A DNA stretch of 64,000 nucleotides from Voacanga thouarsii (Eukaryota > Streptophyta > Magnoliopsida > Gentianales > Apocynaceae), in contig JANUWF010002425.1 of assembly GCA_026120185.1 (NCBI GenBank), forward strand, positions 1,674,001 through 1,738,000. Reading direction: 5' to 3'. The notes under the pieces are model-generated. The model did no database searches and was not told the origin of the DNA. It worked only from the letters and a program-made list of their open reading frames with translations. Positions within the stretch are counted from its first letter, which is position 1. Each line of letters opens with the position of its first letter. Positions 46,027 through 57,017 of this stretch are shown here, piece by piece. The translations under genes and the position numbers were made by a program.

Positions 46027-46048
46027 GGAGATGAGTAGCTAGATATTG
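46027..46048. repeat. Templated filler at deletion junction
   Basis: Twenty-two bases reading GAGATGAGTAGCTAGATATT and GC repeat 45930-45950 almost exactly. They sit between the broken LTR (up to 46026) and the broken reverse-transcriptase gene. Confidence 0.7.
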
Positions 46049-48327
46049 CTTGCTCTACATGCTCCTCTTGACTCTTGGAGTAGATCAAAATGTCGTCGAT
46101 GAAGACCACCACGAACTTGTCCAGATAAGGTCGGAATACTTGATGCATCTGGTCCATGAATATTGCTGGAGCGTTAGTCACCCCGAACGGCATCACCACG
46201 AACTCGTAGTGTCCATATCTAGTGTTGAAGGCTGTCTTGGGAATATCATCCTCTCTTATCCGCACCTGGTAGTACCCTTGCCTCAGATCCAACTTAGAGT
46301 AGCAACTGGATTCTTACAACTGGTCTAATAGTTCGTCAATCAATGAAAGGGGATATTTGTTCTTGATCGTCAAGTTGTTCAACCCTCAGTAGTCGATGCA
46401 TAGCCTCAGAGTTCCGTCCTTCTTCTTTACAAATAGCACAGGCGCTCCCCAGGGCGACGTGCTCGGCCTGATATAGCCTTGACTCACTAACTCCTCCAAC
46501 TGCTCTTTCCACACTTTCAACTTTGCCGATGCCATTCGGTACGGAGTCCGCGATACTAGTTCGGCTCCTGGAAAAAATTCGATGGTGAATTCCACTTCTC
46601 AGCTAGGGGGTAGAGAATCAAGCTCTACCGGAAACACATCGGGAAAATCCTTCACTACTTATGTGTCTTCCAAAGTGCACTGGTCCTTCGGCTTGTTTAT
46701 CACGTAAGCCAGGTACCCTTAACACCCTTGCTTTAACAATTTCTGGGCTTTAGCCCCCGCAATCAAATACTTACATTCTTTCACCCTCTTGCCATTAAAT
46801 TCCAATACATCACATTTGGCCTAACGAACTGGACTGTCTTATTTTTACAGTCTACCCTAGCCCCATGCTTGGCTAACCAGTCCATTCCCAAGATCAAGTC
46901 ATAATCCTCAATGTCTAACACTATCAAATCCCCCTCCAAACATTGTCTCCCCACATTAACTTTACACTCCTTTATTTACCGATCCACTTGCACTATTTTC
47001 CCCAGAGGTGTGCTTACCCCTAAAATGAAAGGTAGCTCCACTCCATCCCAACCCAAATGACATGCACACAACTTGTTTATATAGGAATGAGTAGAGCCAG
47101 GATCAATCAAAGTATTAATGGAACGTCCTTGAATAGTGAACGTACCTTCCACCACCACTACATCGGACCCAACTTCCTCTCTGTTGAGAGCGAACACCTT
47201 GGCCTTTACTTGCAGCTTTGGCGCTCCACTCCTGGATGCTCCCGTAGGGTTGGCTTGGTTGGGCCCCAAGTTCTGAGCCGGGTTTCCTTGCCCGACTCGG
47301 TGCAATTTGGGCAAGTGTTCTTCAGGTGGTTCGGGTTGCCACAGTGATAGCACTTTCTCTCACCACCCTAGGACCAACAATTCCTCTCGTTGTGGCCTTT
47401 CCTTCTGCACTGCCTGCATGATGGGAGATTCGGGGTAGGTCCACTCGGTACTGTCCGGGTTTGCTTTCCCCGGTTCTGCTATTGGTGGTTGGCGGGGAGC
47501 TTGTGGGGTTGCGATCTCGGGAATTGTCCTTGCGACTGTCTCAGCGGCTGGAAGGGTTTTACTGCCATCCTGCTGCGATCCTCATTTTTCGTCTGAGTAG
47601 CTACGTCTACAGCCCCTGAATAGGTTGTCGGGGCAGGTGCCAATGCTTTCCGCAACTCCGGTCTCAGCCCCTTGACGAATTACCTCGTCCTATTCTACTT
47701 GGTGTCCACCAATCACTTGCAGTACTTGGACAACTGAGTGAACCGACCCACGTACTGGGCCACCGACATGCTTCTCTGCCTCAGATTCTGGAATTCGTCC
47801 TCTCGCTTCTCCACAATCCACTATGGAATGTACTCTGCCCTGAAGGTTTCCACAAAGTTGGACCACGTCCATTCCTGCTCGTCCATCTCCCAGTCGTCTT
47901 GGACCCGCTACCACCACGCTCGAGCTGGTCCTCTCAATCAGAAAGTTGCAAACTTAACCATCCGCTCCTCGGTGTACTGGAGCGTCGCGAATATGTCCTC
48001 CAGCTATTCAACCCACTGCTCTGCCTTCTAATCCTGTTCCGCTTCGCCCAAGAAGACGGGTGGCTGAAACTTCAGGAACCTCTCTAAGGCCTCATCTTCA
48101 CCCCTCGGGTTTCGTCACTCGATCAGTGACTGCAAAATCTCGGCCATCTTGCTGAATGCCTTGTCCATGGTCACATCAACTGGAACTTCAGACCTCGATC
48201 CCATATCCAGACCATTCCCTTCACCCCGGTTGGGTGCATGCATCTGAGCTGTTTCTACTTCTGGTGCCACTTGATCGACTTCCGGAACTATTCTACCTGC
48301 TGTAGCTGCATGACGCTTGAGTGCCAT
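46045..48327 (-). pseudogene. Gypsy-1b gag-protease-RT, truncated
   Basis: ATG 48327 (MALKRHAATAGRIVPEV) opens gag, which continues with stops and shifts. An LEDIFATLQYTEE block lies near 47990 and a poorly preserved knuckle region near 47350. The protease part is 46976-47353, with motif NTLIDPGSTHSYIN. RT begins near 46595 ([30 protein letters not shown]) and continues at 46292 ([31 protein letters not shown]). It ends abruptly after EEHVEQA at about 46045. RNase H, integrase and 3' LTR are absent. RT and protease motifs and the long LTR suggest a Tekay/Del-like chromovirus (inference). Confidence 0.85.
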
Positions 48328-48583
48328 TCTAAATCACACCCCAGATGATAAGTGTATGCATTTAAGGGTTAAATCATTTTAGTTGTACTTGCATGCATAG
48401 CCAAATAGATGTAAACAGAAAGCGGATGTAAATTTTAGCTAAGGAATAAATTCCCTTTCCAAAAATGGACTTGTATAAATTCGAAATTTGATAGAAACCA
48501 GAATAAAAAATCATTGTCATAAAAATTCTCGAAAAAAAAGCAATAAACAAATAAACATCCAAATCAAAAGAACTCCTAGTCCT
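48328..48583 (-). other. Spacer between acidic ORF and gag (gypsy-1b)
   Basis: About 255 AT-rich bases with no conserved feature recognised; non-coding linker. Confidence 0.4.
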
Positions 48584-49102
48584 CTAATCCTCATCATCAG
48601 CCTCATACAACCATCCCCTAGAGTTCTTGGAAAAATCTACCCCATCCACGCCAGCAAATCCCCCCATTGGCTCCTTCCCAGGGCGCCTAGAACTCTCCCT
48701 GGGCTCCACTCGACTGGAAGAAGGAAGGAAAGAAGGCTTAGGCGGAGACTCATAGTCTATCTCCCCCGGGTCATCGCTATCTGCTGCTAAGTCCACCTCG
48801 GGATTAGGAGGGTGGGGTTCAGGCTCCACTATCATCACCTCATCCTCACTATTCGAGCTTATGCCAATCACCGGAATTGGGGGTGGCTCAATGATCTGGA
48901 CCTCGTCATCACTGCTATCCTCCATATGGTTAATCTCATCATCACTGTTATCCTCCATAGGGATAACCTCATCATCACTGTTATTCTCCATGGGGATAAC
49001 TGGCTGAGGGGCAGGCTGGGGAACTGGAAAGTCCTGCGGGTCTAGAGGGATAGGCGAGTGCCACTGCTACCCTTTCCTCGCTGTCCTAAGCAATCTAACC
49101 AT
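48584..49102 (-). pseudogene. Acidic repeat ORF upstream of gypsy-1b gag
   Basis: ATG at 49102 begins 84 bases after the PBS and runs 172 codons with one early TAG (about 49067). The N-terminus is Pro/Gln-rich. Three 11-residue repeats of the form IPMENNSDDEV, IPMEDNSDDEI and NHMEDSSDDEV follow (33-bp DNA repeats, about 48901-49001). The rest is very rich in Asp, Glu, Ser and Pro and ends SRGWLYEADDED. The frame stays open apart from that stop. I recognise no domain; a disordered acidic protein is all that can be said. The gag frame starts about 255 bases downstream. Confidence 0.5.
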
Positions 49103-49185
49103 CCTACAGCATCAACAAGATAGGTTAAATAAAGATTTAGACTTAAAGAAATAGCACAAATACTATCAATAATTGCCTAAACCTA

Positions 49186-49198
49186 GGCTCTGATACCA
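49186..49198 (-). other. Primer-binding site, tRNA-iMet type (gypsy-1b)
   Basis: TGGTATCAGAGCC on the minus strand lies two bases after the LTR end GGTGTTACA. Confidence 0.9.
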
Positions 49199-49200
49199 CT

Positions 49201-52200
49201 TGTAACACCCCGCTATCTAGGCCCGATAGGGCCGGGGATGTCGCCCCGTCCAAAGGACAAGGAGTCTTTATAACTAGGTCATATAAATGAAATAGCAGAA
49301 TATAAATGATACTTGAACTTAAAATTTATTACATCCCAAAAACAAACATCAATCCAAGAATAAATCCGAGAATACCAAAAACAAATCCATAAAAAAATTT
49401 ATCTACTCTCATCTCCCCAAAAACATTACGCAAAAATAAATCATCAAAAAATCTTCCAAAGCAGGTATAATCTAGCTACTCATTCTCATAGCAGGATCGA
49501 CCTGAAATCATGGTAAAATGGTGGTGAGACAGAAATCACAGTAAGTCCGTGTGTGCTTTGGGTGTTCAGTGAAAACAGTTCGTAAATGCAAAGTATAAAA
49601 TTCTTTATAAGAGATCACTGACAAGCAATAAACATCAGTAAAAAACAAGAGTGGTGTTTTGGCATTTCCAACTATACATAATTTATAAAATCAACCACTC
49701 GAAAGAAAGGATTACGGGTTATCACACGTTGGGCCCTATAACCGGATGGTCAGTATGCCACACTTTGTGCATACCGCCAGTTAGAATGCCACACTTTGTA
49801 CAGACTGACAAAAGTAGGTGATCGGCCTAGTGGGTGAGATACTCCTCCTTCTCTACACCCAAACAACAACCGGGTGTCCATTCTGGCAAAACACAGTCAC
49901 TTGACTGAAAAAGAACACTGCTAGCTCGGACCGGCATGACTTACTGGACTGTCGTCTTATCCGGGAAGGACTCACCCCTCAGAGGTGGCCACCTACTGAG
50001 AGGCTTACCCTAACCCCTCAAAGACTAGCCCAGTAGTCCACCCTTATTGAGTATTCAACGTAACTTGTCCCACTTGGGAAAAAGAGAACAAAACACAGTT
50101 CCACTTGATCATGGCAATTAGAGGTTTCCAAAGCCTTTGTCAAAATCAGGTTTTGAAAGAGTTTTGAGTTTGAGTAAATCTGCTTATTGATTTCCAAATA
50201 GTTTGTTTGACTGAAATAAGAAAGGAATCAACCCTCAATTGCCTTTACAAAAGTGAGTGTCCATGCACTCTACATTTGGCTTGCCAAAAAAAAAAAAAAA
50301 GAAAAACATTCTCAACAATCAGGTTTTATGAAGGAGCTTACTTGATTCTTGCTCACAATAAAAAGTCTCCAACAGTTGACCTAGCCCTGCATGGGCAAAT
50401 ATAAATCACAATCAATTTCAAGCCACAATCTACTTCCTCAATTTTAAATCAACTCAACTTTCTACTACCATGATCCTAGTGTCCCAAGCTTTAAGGCCAA
50501 ACAATAAATAAATAGGTTTATATGTTGAGCCTAATTTTGATATTTAAAATAATTAATGGTTTGGAAAATAAATTCTAATTAGTTGAAAGTTTAAATCTTG
50601 CTAAGAAAAATTTAGAGTTTATTTGATCAAGTGTCCTAGGTAGTATTAAGTAAAATAATGACTTATCAATAATTTAGTTGTTAGAAAATAATTGATAGCA
50701 AAAATTAGTTGAAAATAAATTTAATGAGTCTTGCTTGAACAATAATAAATAAATTCTTAATGGGTTTTGATTAAAAGATAATAATTAAATTTTTAGTAAT
50801 AAATATTTTACTAATTATAATTATTTCCATAAAAGGCTTTAATTGATTTCAATATTTTAAATAATATCTATATATTTTATTTTTCTAGCAAAAATTATTA
50901 TTTACTTGACGAAAATATCCTTTATATATATAATAATCCAAATCAACCCTTCCTAGGGTTTTTTCAAAATTACTAGCAAAATTATATTATTAAATATTTT
51001 ATTCATGAAATAAAAATTAGCGTAGGGACCACTAGATCATGATCAAATTTCTATGGCTAACCACAATCAAGAACATATACAATCCTTCAATTCATCAAAT
51101 CATCCAAATCATGCATATAAGCATAGATCTAAATTTATCAAGACATGATCTAACCTCTACTAGTATAAATATGATCATGGCTTCAATAATCCAACATGAA
51201 TATAAATCCTATTCACCAATGGTGACATAATCTCTAGCATACTTCATCGCAAATACTACCTATGACATGGAGACATGCATCAAACCTCAAATTACCATAC
51301 AATCAACCAAGATAATCCTTCCATGCATAAATCACATCTCCTTCGCAATCATACATATATTCATGCTTCAATCTCAACAATACATACCCAAATCCTATCA
51401 CAATCCACCTACTATCAACATCATCCCAGAGACATGAATCTAGAATTTAAAAGAAAGATTGAAGGGACTTACTTGGTCGAGGAATACCTTGAAGGAGTTT
51501 AGAATGGATCTCAACTCCTAGGTGCCCAAATTCGTCCAAGGAAGATGGAGAAAGCATGACCATGGGAGAAGAAGCCATCCGGCCAAGAGAAGAGAGTTTC
51601 GGCCATGAGAGAGAGAGAGAGAGAGTCCATTAGCATGTTTATTCATATATATTTTCACTAGAGATCAAGATTGGAGAAGATGAAGTTGTTAGAACAAACC
51701 TACCTTGAAGATGTTCTTGAGCCTTCACAGAATTTTCTGATTTTTTATCCAAACTAGCAAGTTGGTTTGTGGAGTTTGATGTTAAGAATGGTGTTGATGG
51801 ACTCACGGCTCTGAGTAGGTTAAATCTGGAAATTTTAGAGAAGGTTCGAAGTAGTTTGGAGGGGTATTAAGTGAAAGGAAGGAGTAGGTGTTCTTGGTGT
51901 GTTGTGTGTGTTCTTGAAGGTTAAAGAGAATTGTGAGGTTTTTGTTTTGCAGCTGCCGAAATTCTGTAAGAATTAGGGCTGGCCGAATTTTTTGTAGGGT
52001 TTAGGAAGATGATTCTCTAGTTTGGAAGGAAAAGAAAAGGCTAGTTGTTGGAATCCTTGAAGAATATTTTTAGGAAGCAAATTTGGAAACTAAATATTTA
52101 AGAATATCTTGATTATTGGAGAGCTTTGGAAGTCTGCCATGGCCGACTGTTTTGAGCAGTATTTCGGTTGATTGAGAGCTGGTTTATGATGGCTTATGGT

Positions 52201-53573
52201 AGCCGAAAACAAGGAGCATATTGGTGAAGAAAAATTCTGGTTATTTGAGGGATACTTTATGGTAGGTTGCTAAACTATGGTGGCTGGAATTTTGGTAATC
52301 AATCAAGCATGATTGCAGGGATTTGTTGGAGAGATTTTCGGGCAGCCATGTCTGAATTTCGTGCAGAAGCTTAAGGGAGATAATGGATTTCAGTTACTAA
52401 AGGTTTAAGGGTGGTTTATGCAGAACAAGGATGGGGTTTCGGCTAGGAGAGAATTAGGGAAAAAAGCTGGACAAAATCCTGCACAATATTTTCGCAGGCT
52501 GGAATTTTCCCTGGGTAGTTTTCGGCTGCCATTTTCCAGCCAGCTTGCAGAGAGTTTAAGGGGAATTTCAGGGGCTTTCAAGGCTGGCTTCTAGCCTTCT
52601 TCATGGAGGGAAAACATGGCTAAGGTGCTGAACAAAATCTGGAAGAAAATAGCTTGGTTTTGGACTCTTAAAGGTGTAAATTTGCCCAGGAATTTTCCTA
52701 GTTTTGCACCACCTTTGTGCAGTCCGAAAATGGCTAGAGAAACTCAGGTTGCAACTGATCCAAAAGACCATTTTTCTGGCAGCATTTGGGAGGGAATATT
52801 AGCTAAGAATCTTGACACCTTGAAAGCACAAGAAGCTGAAAAATTCCAGCTCATTCCAAGAAGGTAGATGAACCTAACTAGGGTAAATTTCTAAACAGTT
52901 CACTAGAGGGATTTATCCTCTTGGAATCTCCCACAACTCTTCTACATTTTCAGACTATAAGATAAGATGTCTTTTACTAAGACATTTTGATCCTACAAAG
53001 CCACATCACTTTACTGAAATTTCTGAAAAGAAAACGGCTAAAACAACTTGATCAAATTAATGAGTTGAGAAATAAGGAAAATTAAAGATCAAGGGGAAAT
53101 GAATTCCCCTAAGGTATTTTGTGTAGAGCAAAGGAATAGAATGAGGATACTCCTAACATGTCTCTCTCTTAGGGCAACATCTCTACGCTACTCCAAGCAC
53201 ATAAGGATGAAATTATTACTTCCCAAGGAAAAATAAAATTTAACCAAGCTAAAGCTCATATAATAGAATTTGAACACAAGACCTCAAAAATTAATCCCAA
53301 TGCTCTACCCACTAAACCACAACAAATCTTGTTCTTTTTTTCCCTCTATAAATTATTTTCTTATTCAATCCTCAAGCTATCTCCCTTTTTCCACCTCAAC
53401 AAAAAATTACTATTTTGCCCTTCTCAAGCAATACTCACAACCAAGCATTTGAGACAATAAAACTCAAATCCAAAGCATATAAAATCATTTAAAAATATAT
53501 TTAAACATGCAATAAATTATGATATGGATCCCAACCCCCTCACTCTAAGGTTGGTTTTGACTGGGGTTTCACA
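49201..53573 (-). repeat. Gypsy-1b 5' LTR (4373 bp)
   Basis: Starts TGTGAAACCCCAGTC at 53573 and ends GGGGTGTTACA at 49201 on the minus strand. It is colinear with the other two gypsy-1 LTRs. It has a duplicated GCCACACTTTGT box (49755-49800) also doubled in the plus-strand copy (45611-45660) but single in the solo LTR, plus a (GA)n run near 51605. The short ORF starts at 51578, and the tRNA-like segment (53265-53325) is less well preserved. Confidence 0.9.
53265..53325 (-). repeat. tRNA-like segment in gypsy-1b 5' LTR
   Basis: The minus strand shows TGGTTTAGTGGGTAGAGC (A box) and TTGTGTTCAAATTC (B box weakened by one change). Same position in the LTR as the other two copies. Confidence 0.55.
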
Positions 53574-53611
53574 TCCCCGGCCCTGGCGGGCCTAGGTAGC
53601 GGGATGTTACA
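53574..53611 (+). repeat. Terminal 38 bp of the outer gypsy-1 LTR
   Basis: TCCCCGGCCCTGGCGGGCCT and AGGTAGCGGGATGTTACA are the plus-oriented LTR terminus, followed by GACGG (53612-53616). The piece marks where the opposite-strand copy inserted. Confidence 0.85.
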
Positions 53612-53781
53612 GACGGTACCTGCTTGAGAAACATCCGTGGCAAATCCCCTTGCAAAAAAATGCTTAGCAATGAAGGTATTTGCCACGGACTTTTTCCGTC
53701 GTGGATCCGTGGCAACATCTCGGTTTAGCCACAGATTTGCCATAGATTTGTCTGTGGCAAATTTGTAGATTTCTTGTGGTG
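53612..53781. repeat. CACTA right end: subterminal repeats and terminal inverted repeat
   Basis: Contains CCGTGGCAAAT, TTTGCCACGG and TTTGTCTGTGGCAAA-type motifs and ends TTTCTTGTGGTG, the inverse of the left end with one mismatch in twelve bases. Confidence 0.85.
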
Positions 53782-54079
53782 TTTAAAATATGCTTATGCC
53801 AATGATGTGAGTGGACTACTCACTGATTCAAGGTAAATCATTCCTCATTGAAACTCATAGCATAATAGTCTTACCTTGATGAAATGCCCAATTCCATCAA
53901 ATGACTAAAAACTCAATTTTACTTGTATAATAAGTACCTATGGTCTATACCTTACTGTGAAGAATGACCTAACACATAAACCATTACTTGTCACACTTGG
54001 ATCTTAAATGTTCGATAATATAAGAAACAAACCAAATTGAAAGAAGAATACATAGTCTTTGAAGGAATACTTTCTAACA
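53782..54079 (-). repeat. copia-1 5' LTR, outer part
   Basis: Continues 32565-34012 after the CACTA insertion; 53782-53784 is the duplicated target. Starts TGTTAGAAAGTATTCC at 54079 (minus strand) and matches the copia-3 LTR near 58730-59072. It preserves the empty sites for LARD-1 and the gypsy-1 solo LTR. Confidence 0.88.
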
Positions 54080-54084
54080 CTATC

Positions 54085-55337
54085 CACCATAACTTTCACT
54101 GGGACTTGGTTCACCAGCACATCAACATATAATAATCTATGCTATTATGGAGGGTCTATCCATGTGCCTAAAGCGTTCAGCAATTGTAAGGGTTTAACAC
54201 GAACCTGAGATCCCATAGTTGAACCATTCTCACCATCAGCATAACCACCTACCTTGCTGAACATCATGGCATTGACCATCTCCTCACGTTTAGGATAGTT
54301 TCATGCAATGTAAGGGCCTCCACAAATAAAACAGGCAGAACCTTCTTTCTTCTTGGCCTGCTCACCTTCGGACGATCCCTCACTAACTTAGATCTCTGTA
54401 AACTTTTTGAACTTCTCGTTCTTGGCCTTAGCCTGGTCCTTCTTAAAGGACTTCTTCTTGTCCACCCGGATATGGGACGTTGCAGAAGCTTTGATGTCTA
54501 CCAAGAAATCAGCCACGATAATGGCTTGTGTGATGTCTTTCACACCTTGCCGTCTAAGCTCCGTCTGTGCCCTATGCTGAAGCCTAGCCATGAAATTGAA
54601 CAACTTGTCCTCATCGGACATTTTAGTCACATCTAGGAACAAGGCACTAAACTCTTTAATATAATCACGAATAGTACCTGAGTGTTTCAACTTTCGAATT
54701 GACTCATGAGCTAGCCAAGATGTATTGGTAGGGAGGAATTTCTTCTTCAATTCATCCTTCAGTTGTTCCTACGTTTCAATCACAAGCTGCCCAAGCAGAT
54801 TTTTGAAACACGGGTCCTCCATCATAATTTCGCATCACCAGTCAAGTACATGCTTGTTATGGACACATTCTCTTCATCTGGGATGTGGGCAACTTTGAAG
54901 TACTGGTCAACATCCCAAATGAAGTTTTCAAGCTTCTTAGCACTTCAAGCACCACCAAACGGAGTTGGTTCAGGGACTTTAATCCTCTAAACCATCGGGC
55001 CACTTGTAGCACTCGTTGTGCAAATGGTTTGTTAAGAGTAACCATTCACAGTCAACTATTTGAGGAGAACAACATCACAGTTGATTTCGTTGACCTGGTC
55101 AATGAGTTACATCAAATATTCTACCAGGTCATGACTCCTTTCGTCCAAGCCGTTCTGGGCCTCTAAGAATCTCTTCTTTATAGCCTCAAGAGATTTCGAG
55201 ATTCATCTTATTTGCACTGTCAGAGACAAGGCACCATCATTGTCTGGAGCTCCCACATAATCTTCTAGACTAGCCAAGTGTTCTTGGACAGAGCCAGTGT
55301 CAGGGACAAGAACCGTAAAATGGGTCTCTAGAGCCAT
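54085..55337 (-). pseudogene. gypsy-2 gag and start of protease
   Basis: ATG 55337 opens MALETHFTVLVPDTGSVQEH. After several stops the gag core reads KKLENFIWDVDQYFKVAHIP, SITSMYLTGDAKL (about 54840-54950), then an open part 54388-54750 (TIRDYIKEFSALFLDVTKM, DEDKLFNFMARLQHRAQTEL RRQ). A zinc knuckle at about 54315-54345 is degenerate (CFICGGPYIA, stop, NYPKRE). It ends VDVLVNQVPVKVMVD at 54085, where protease D-S/T-G should follow. This is a common plant Ty3/gypsy gag type. Confidence 0.85.
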
Positions 55338-55375
55338 CACCACCAACGAATCGACCTGGCTTTGGTAATAAAGTT

Positions 55376-57017
55376 GTCACAGAGTTAGCCTCGAACTCGA
55401 CACGACTCTGCACATTGGCACTAGCCAACTGAGACTAGTCAGCCTTTACACACAAGTTTGAGTGAACTCTCGAAAAGAATAAGTAAAACGGAACCAGCAA
55501 AGTAGTAAACAAAGAACACACGAAGTACAACCAAATCTAACCTAGTTTTCACCATAGAACGTACAAGGAAACAATATAACATAATATTGGCAGACTTAGC
55601 TTCCCACTTAACTAGTTTGGCTAGGCCAAAGAATACAACTATTTATGGACAAGGGACGAGTTGGTTACACCCCAACCAAAATAGGTTATCTTCCCATTAT
55701 CCCCCTAACCTATCACCACTATCCCATAACTGCATAATGGAAGTGCTGAGTTCATGGGTGCCATACTAGCCATCTGGGTCATTCTTTTGGCAACCGAAGG
55801 TAACTGTTGTTTGACTTAGCAATCCCCAACTAAATCGTCTAACTTGGTGATCCAAGTGACTAATCCCACTGTGCTAATCGTCTACCTTAGCTACACACGA
55901 GCTAAGATGCATAAAGGGCCAAACCATGAGATATGCCCGAGCTGTCATCCCACTCTTGGCACGTACAGTTTCCTACAAGACCGAGATGCCATGGTGCACC
56001 TTAGCTCGTGACCTCTACACCAAGGCCATAGCCAAACCAACTAGGCTTGTGCTAACAACTAGCCACTGTGAAATTCTACATCACAATAAAGTGGGTGATC
56101 GGCCCACTGGGGGGAATACTCCTCCATCTTCTAACGCAAACTTACCGGTCATCCAACTCCTGTCAATAGTCCCATCTAGACCATATTGCAAGTGAGGACT
56201 GGCTTGACTTGGTAGTACTAGTATCTCATCTGGAGAGGGTTCTTCTCTCGGAAGTGGTCACCTACTGCAAAGTAGCCCTAACTCTCAAAGCTTGTACTAG
56301 ATGCCTACCTTAATTGAGTACTCAATGAATCATATCTGATTTAGGATGTTCTCAACAAAATACTCAAACTACTAAATTAAATAAATATGGAAATATGATG
56401 ATCTTTCAAAAGATTTAAAAAATGATTATCCCACATTTGTACAAGTAATATTTTGTTCAAAATAACGTTTAGTATCTGATGTGTGACTTTTCCCTTGTTT
56501 GGTCATCAAGACATCAAATAAAATACTTGAACACAATGACTTAAAGTTCTGTGCATCATTTTGTGAAAATAATTATGCAAGGACTTACTGGATTAGAGCC
56601 CCAGATAAGTCTAAAGCATAACGTAGCTAGATCCGATGTCCCGACCCCAAATCTAAATAAAATTACAAATCATAATTAGAATCCTCATCGAACTACTTCT
56701 ACTCACCCTCTCAACTAAAGCATATCATTGCACATCCATAAAGTATCCACTTATATATGTGCATATATATGTATAGGGATATATCATATAGTTGCTAACA
56801 ATCAATTGGACATTTACTTAATATCAATTTGGTAAATAATTATAAGTTTTCAAATAAATATTAATTGCAACCAAATTACATTATTTATCAGAAATTGATT
56901 AAATTTATTTAATCATGACCTCTATTAAAATAATAGATAATATTTAGTATATAAATGGTTAGTAGTAGAATAAACTCATAATTATAAGGCAATTAACAGT
57001 TAAGTAAAAGATAGAGG
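55376..57017 (-). repeat. gypsy-2 LTR-like region (boundaries tentative)
   Basis: A TG...CA-type end (TGTGACA on the minus strand at 55376) lies just upstream of a degenerate primer-site-like sequence (55350-55375) and the gag start. Blocks such as GGGTGATCGGCCCACTGG (56093) and TTAATTGAGTACTCAATG (56311) match the gypsy-1 LTR (49812, 50043), so the two families share LTR modules. No coding frame is supported. The right end is cut by copia-3. Confidence 0.55.

Larger units (their letters stand above)
46049..53573 (-). mobile_element. Gypsy-1b: nested, 3'-truncated copy in opposite orientation
   Basis: Minus-strand element: 5' LTR 49201-53573, PBS 49186-49198, acidic ORF 48584-49102, gag-PR-RT to about 46045, and then nothing. 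Its LTR start TGTGAAACC at 53573 abuts the last 38 bases of a plus-oriented LTR of the same family (53574-53611). It therefore inserted into that LTR. The 3' half, its second LTR and the neighbouring part of the host LTR were then deleted. Confidence 0.8.
34013..53781. mobile_element. CACTA (En/Spm-type) DNA transposon, non-autonomous, with captured gene fragments
   Basis: Termini are CACTACAAGAAAACTA (left) and, reading inward on the minus strand, CACCACAAGAAATCTA (right). They are flanked by TTC (34010-34012) and TTT (53782-53784), a three-base target duplication with one change. The flanks join into continuous copia-1 LTR sequence, as copia-3 shows near 58725. Subterminal regions are dense in TTTGCCACGG/CCGTGGCAAA motifs at both ends. 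Removing the nested gypsy-1 insertion (41914-53616) leaves about 8 kb. No TNP1/TNP2 transposase is recognised, so mobility would have depended on another element. Confidence 0.9.
5472..54079 (-). mobile_element. copia-1: Ty1/copia retrotransposon, heavily interrupted
   Basis: A minus-strand element whose pieces are separated by later insertions. They are the 3' LTR (5472-5507, 9692-9857, remainder left of the window), PPT and pol 3' end (9858-9993), RT-RNase H (25060-27101), gag-protease-integrase (29003-30705), leader (30706-32545), PBS (32546-32562) and 5' LTR (32565-34012 plus 53782-54079). The pieces join in order when the inserts are removed, and they match copia-3 (57018-64000) throughout. 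The long LTR (about 1.75 kb) and long leader resemble the Angela/TAR group (inference). It inserted into gypsy-2 with right flank CTATC (54080-54084), the likely TSD. Confidence 0.9.
54080..57017 (-). mobile_element. gypsy-2: Ty3/gypsy element (5' part only)
   Basis: Gag (54085-55337) lies on the minus strand with LTR-like sequence upstream (about 55376-57017). The element is interrupted on the left by copia-1, exactly in its protease active site, and on the right by copia-3. Its pol continues outside the window. It is the oldest layer of the nest visible here. Confidence 0.75.

Noticed and set aside
41914..53611. Foldback transposon or autointegration product as explanation for the inverted LTR pair
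   Set aside because: PBS, gag polarity, the 38-bp plus-oriented LTR end and GACGG on both sides are explained more simply by a nested same-family insertion followed by deletion. Autointegration is not excluded by sequence alone.
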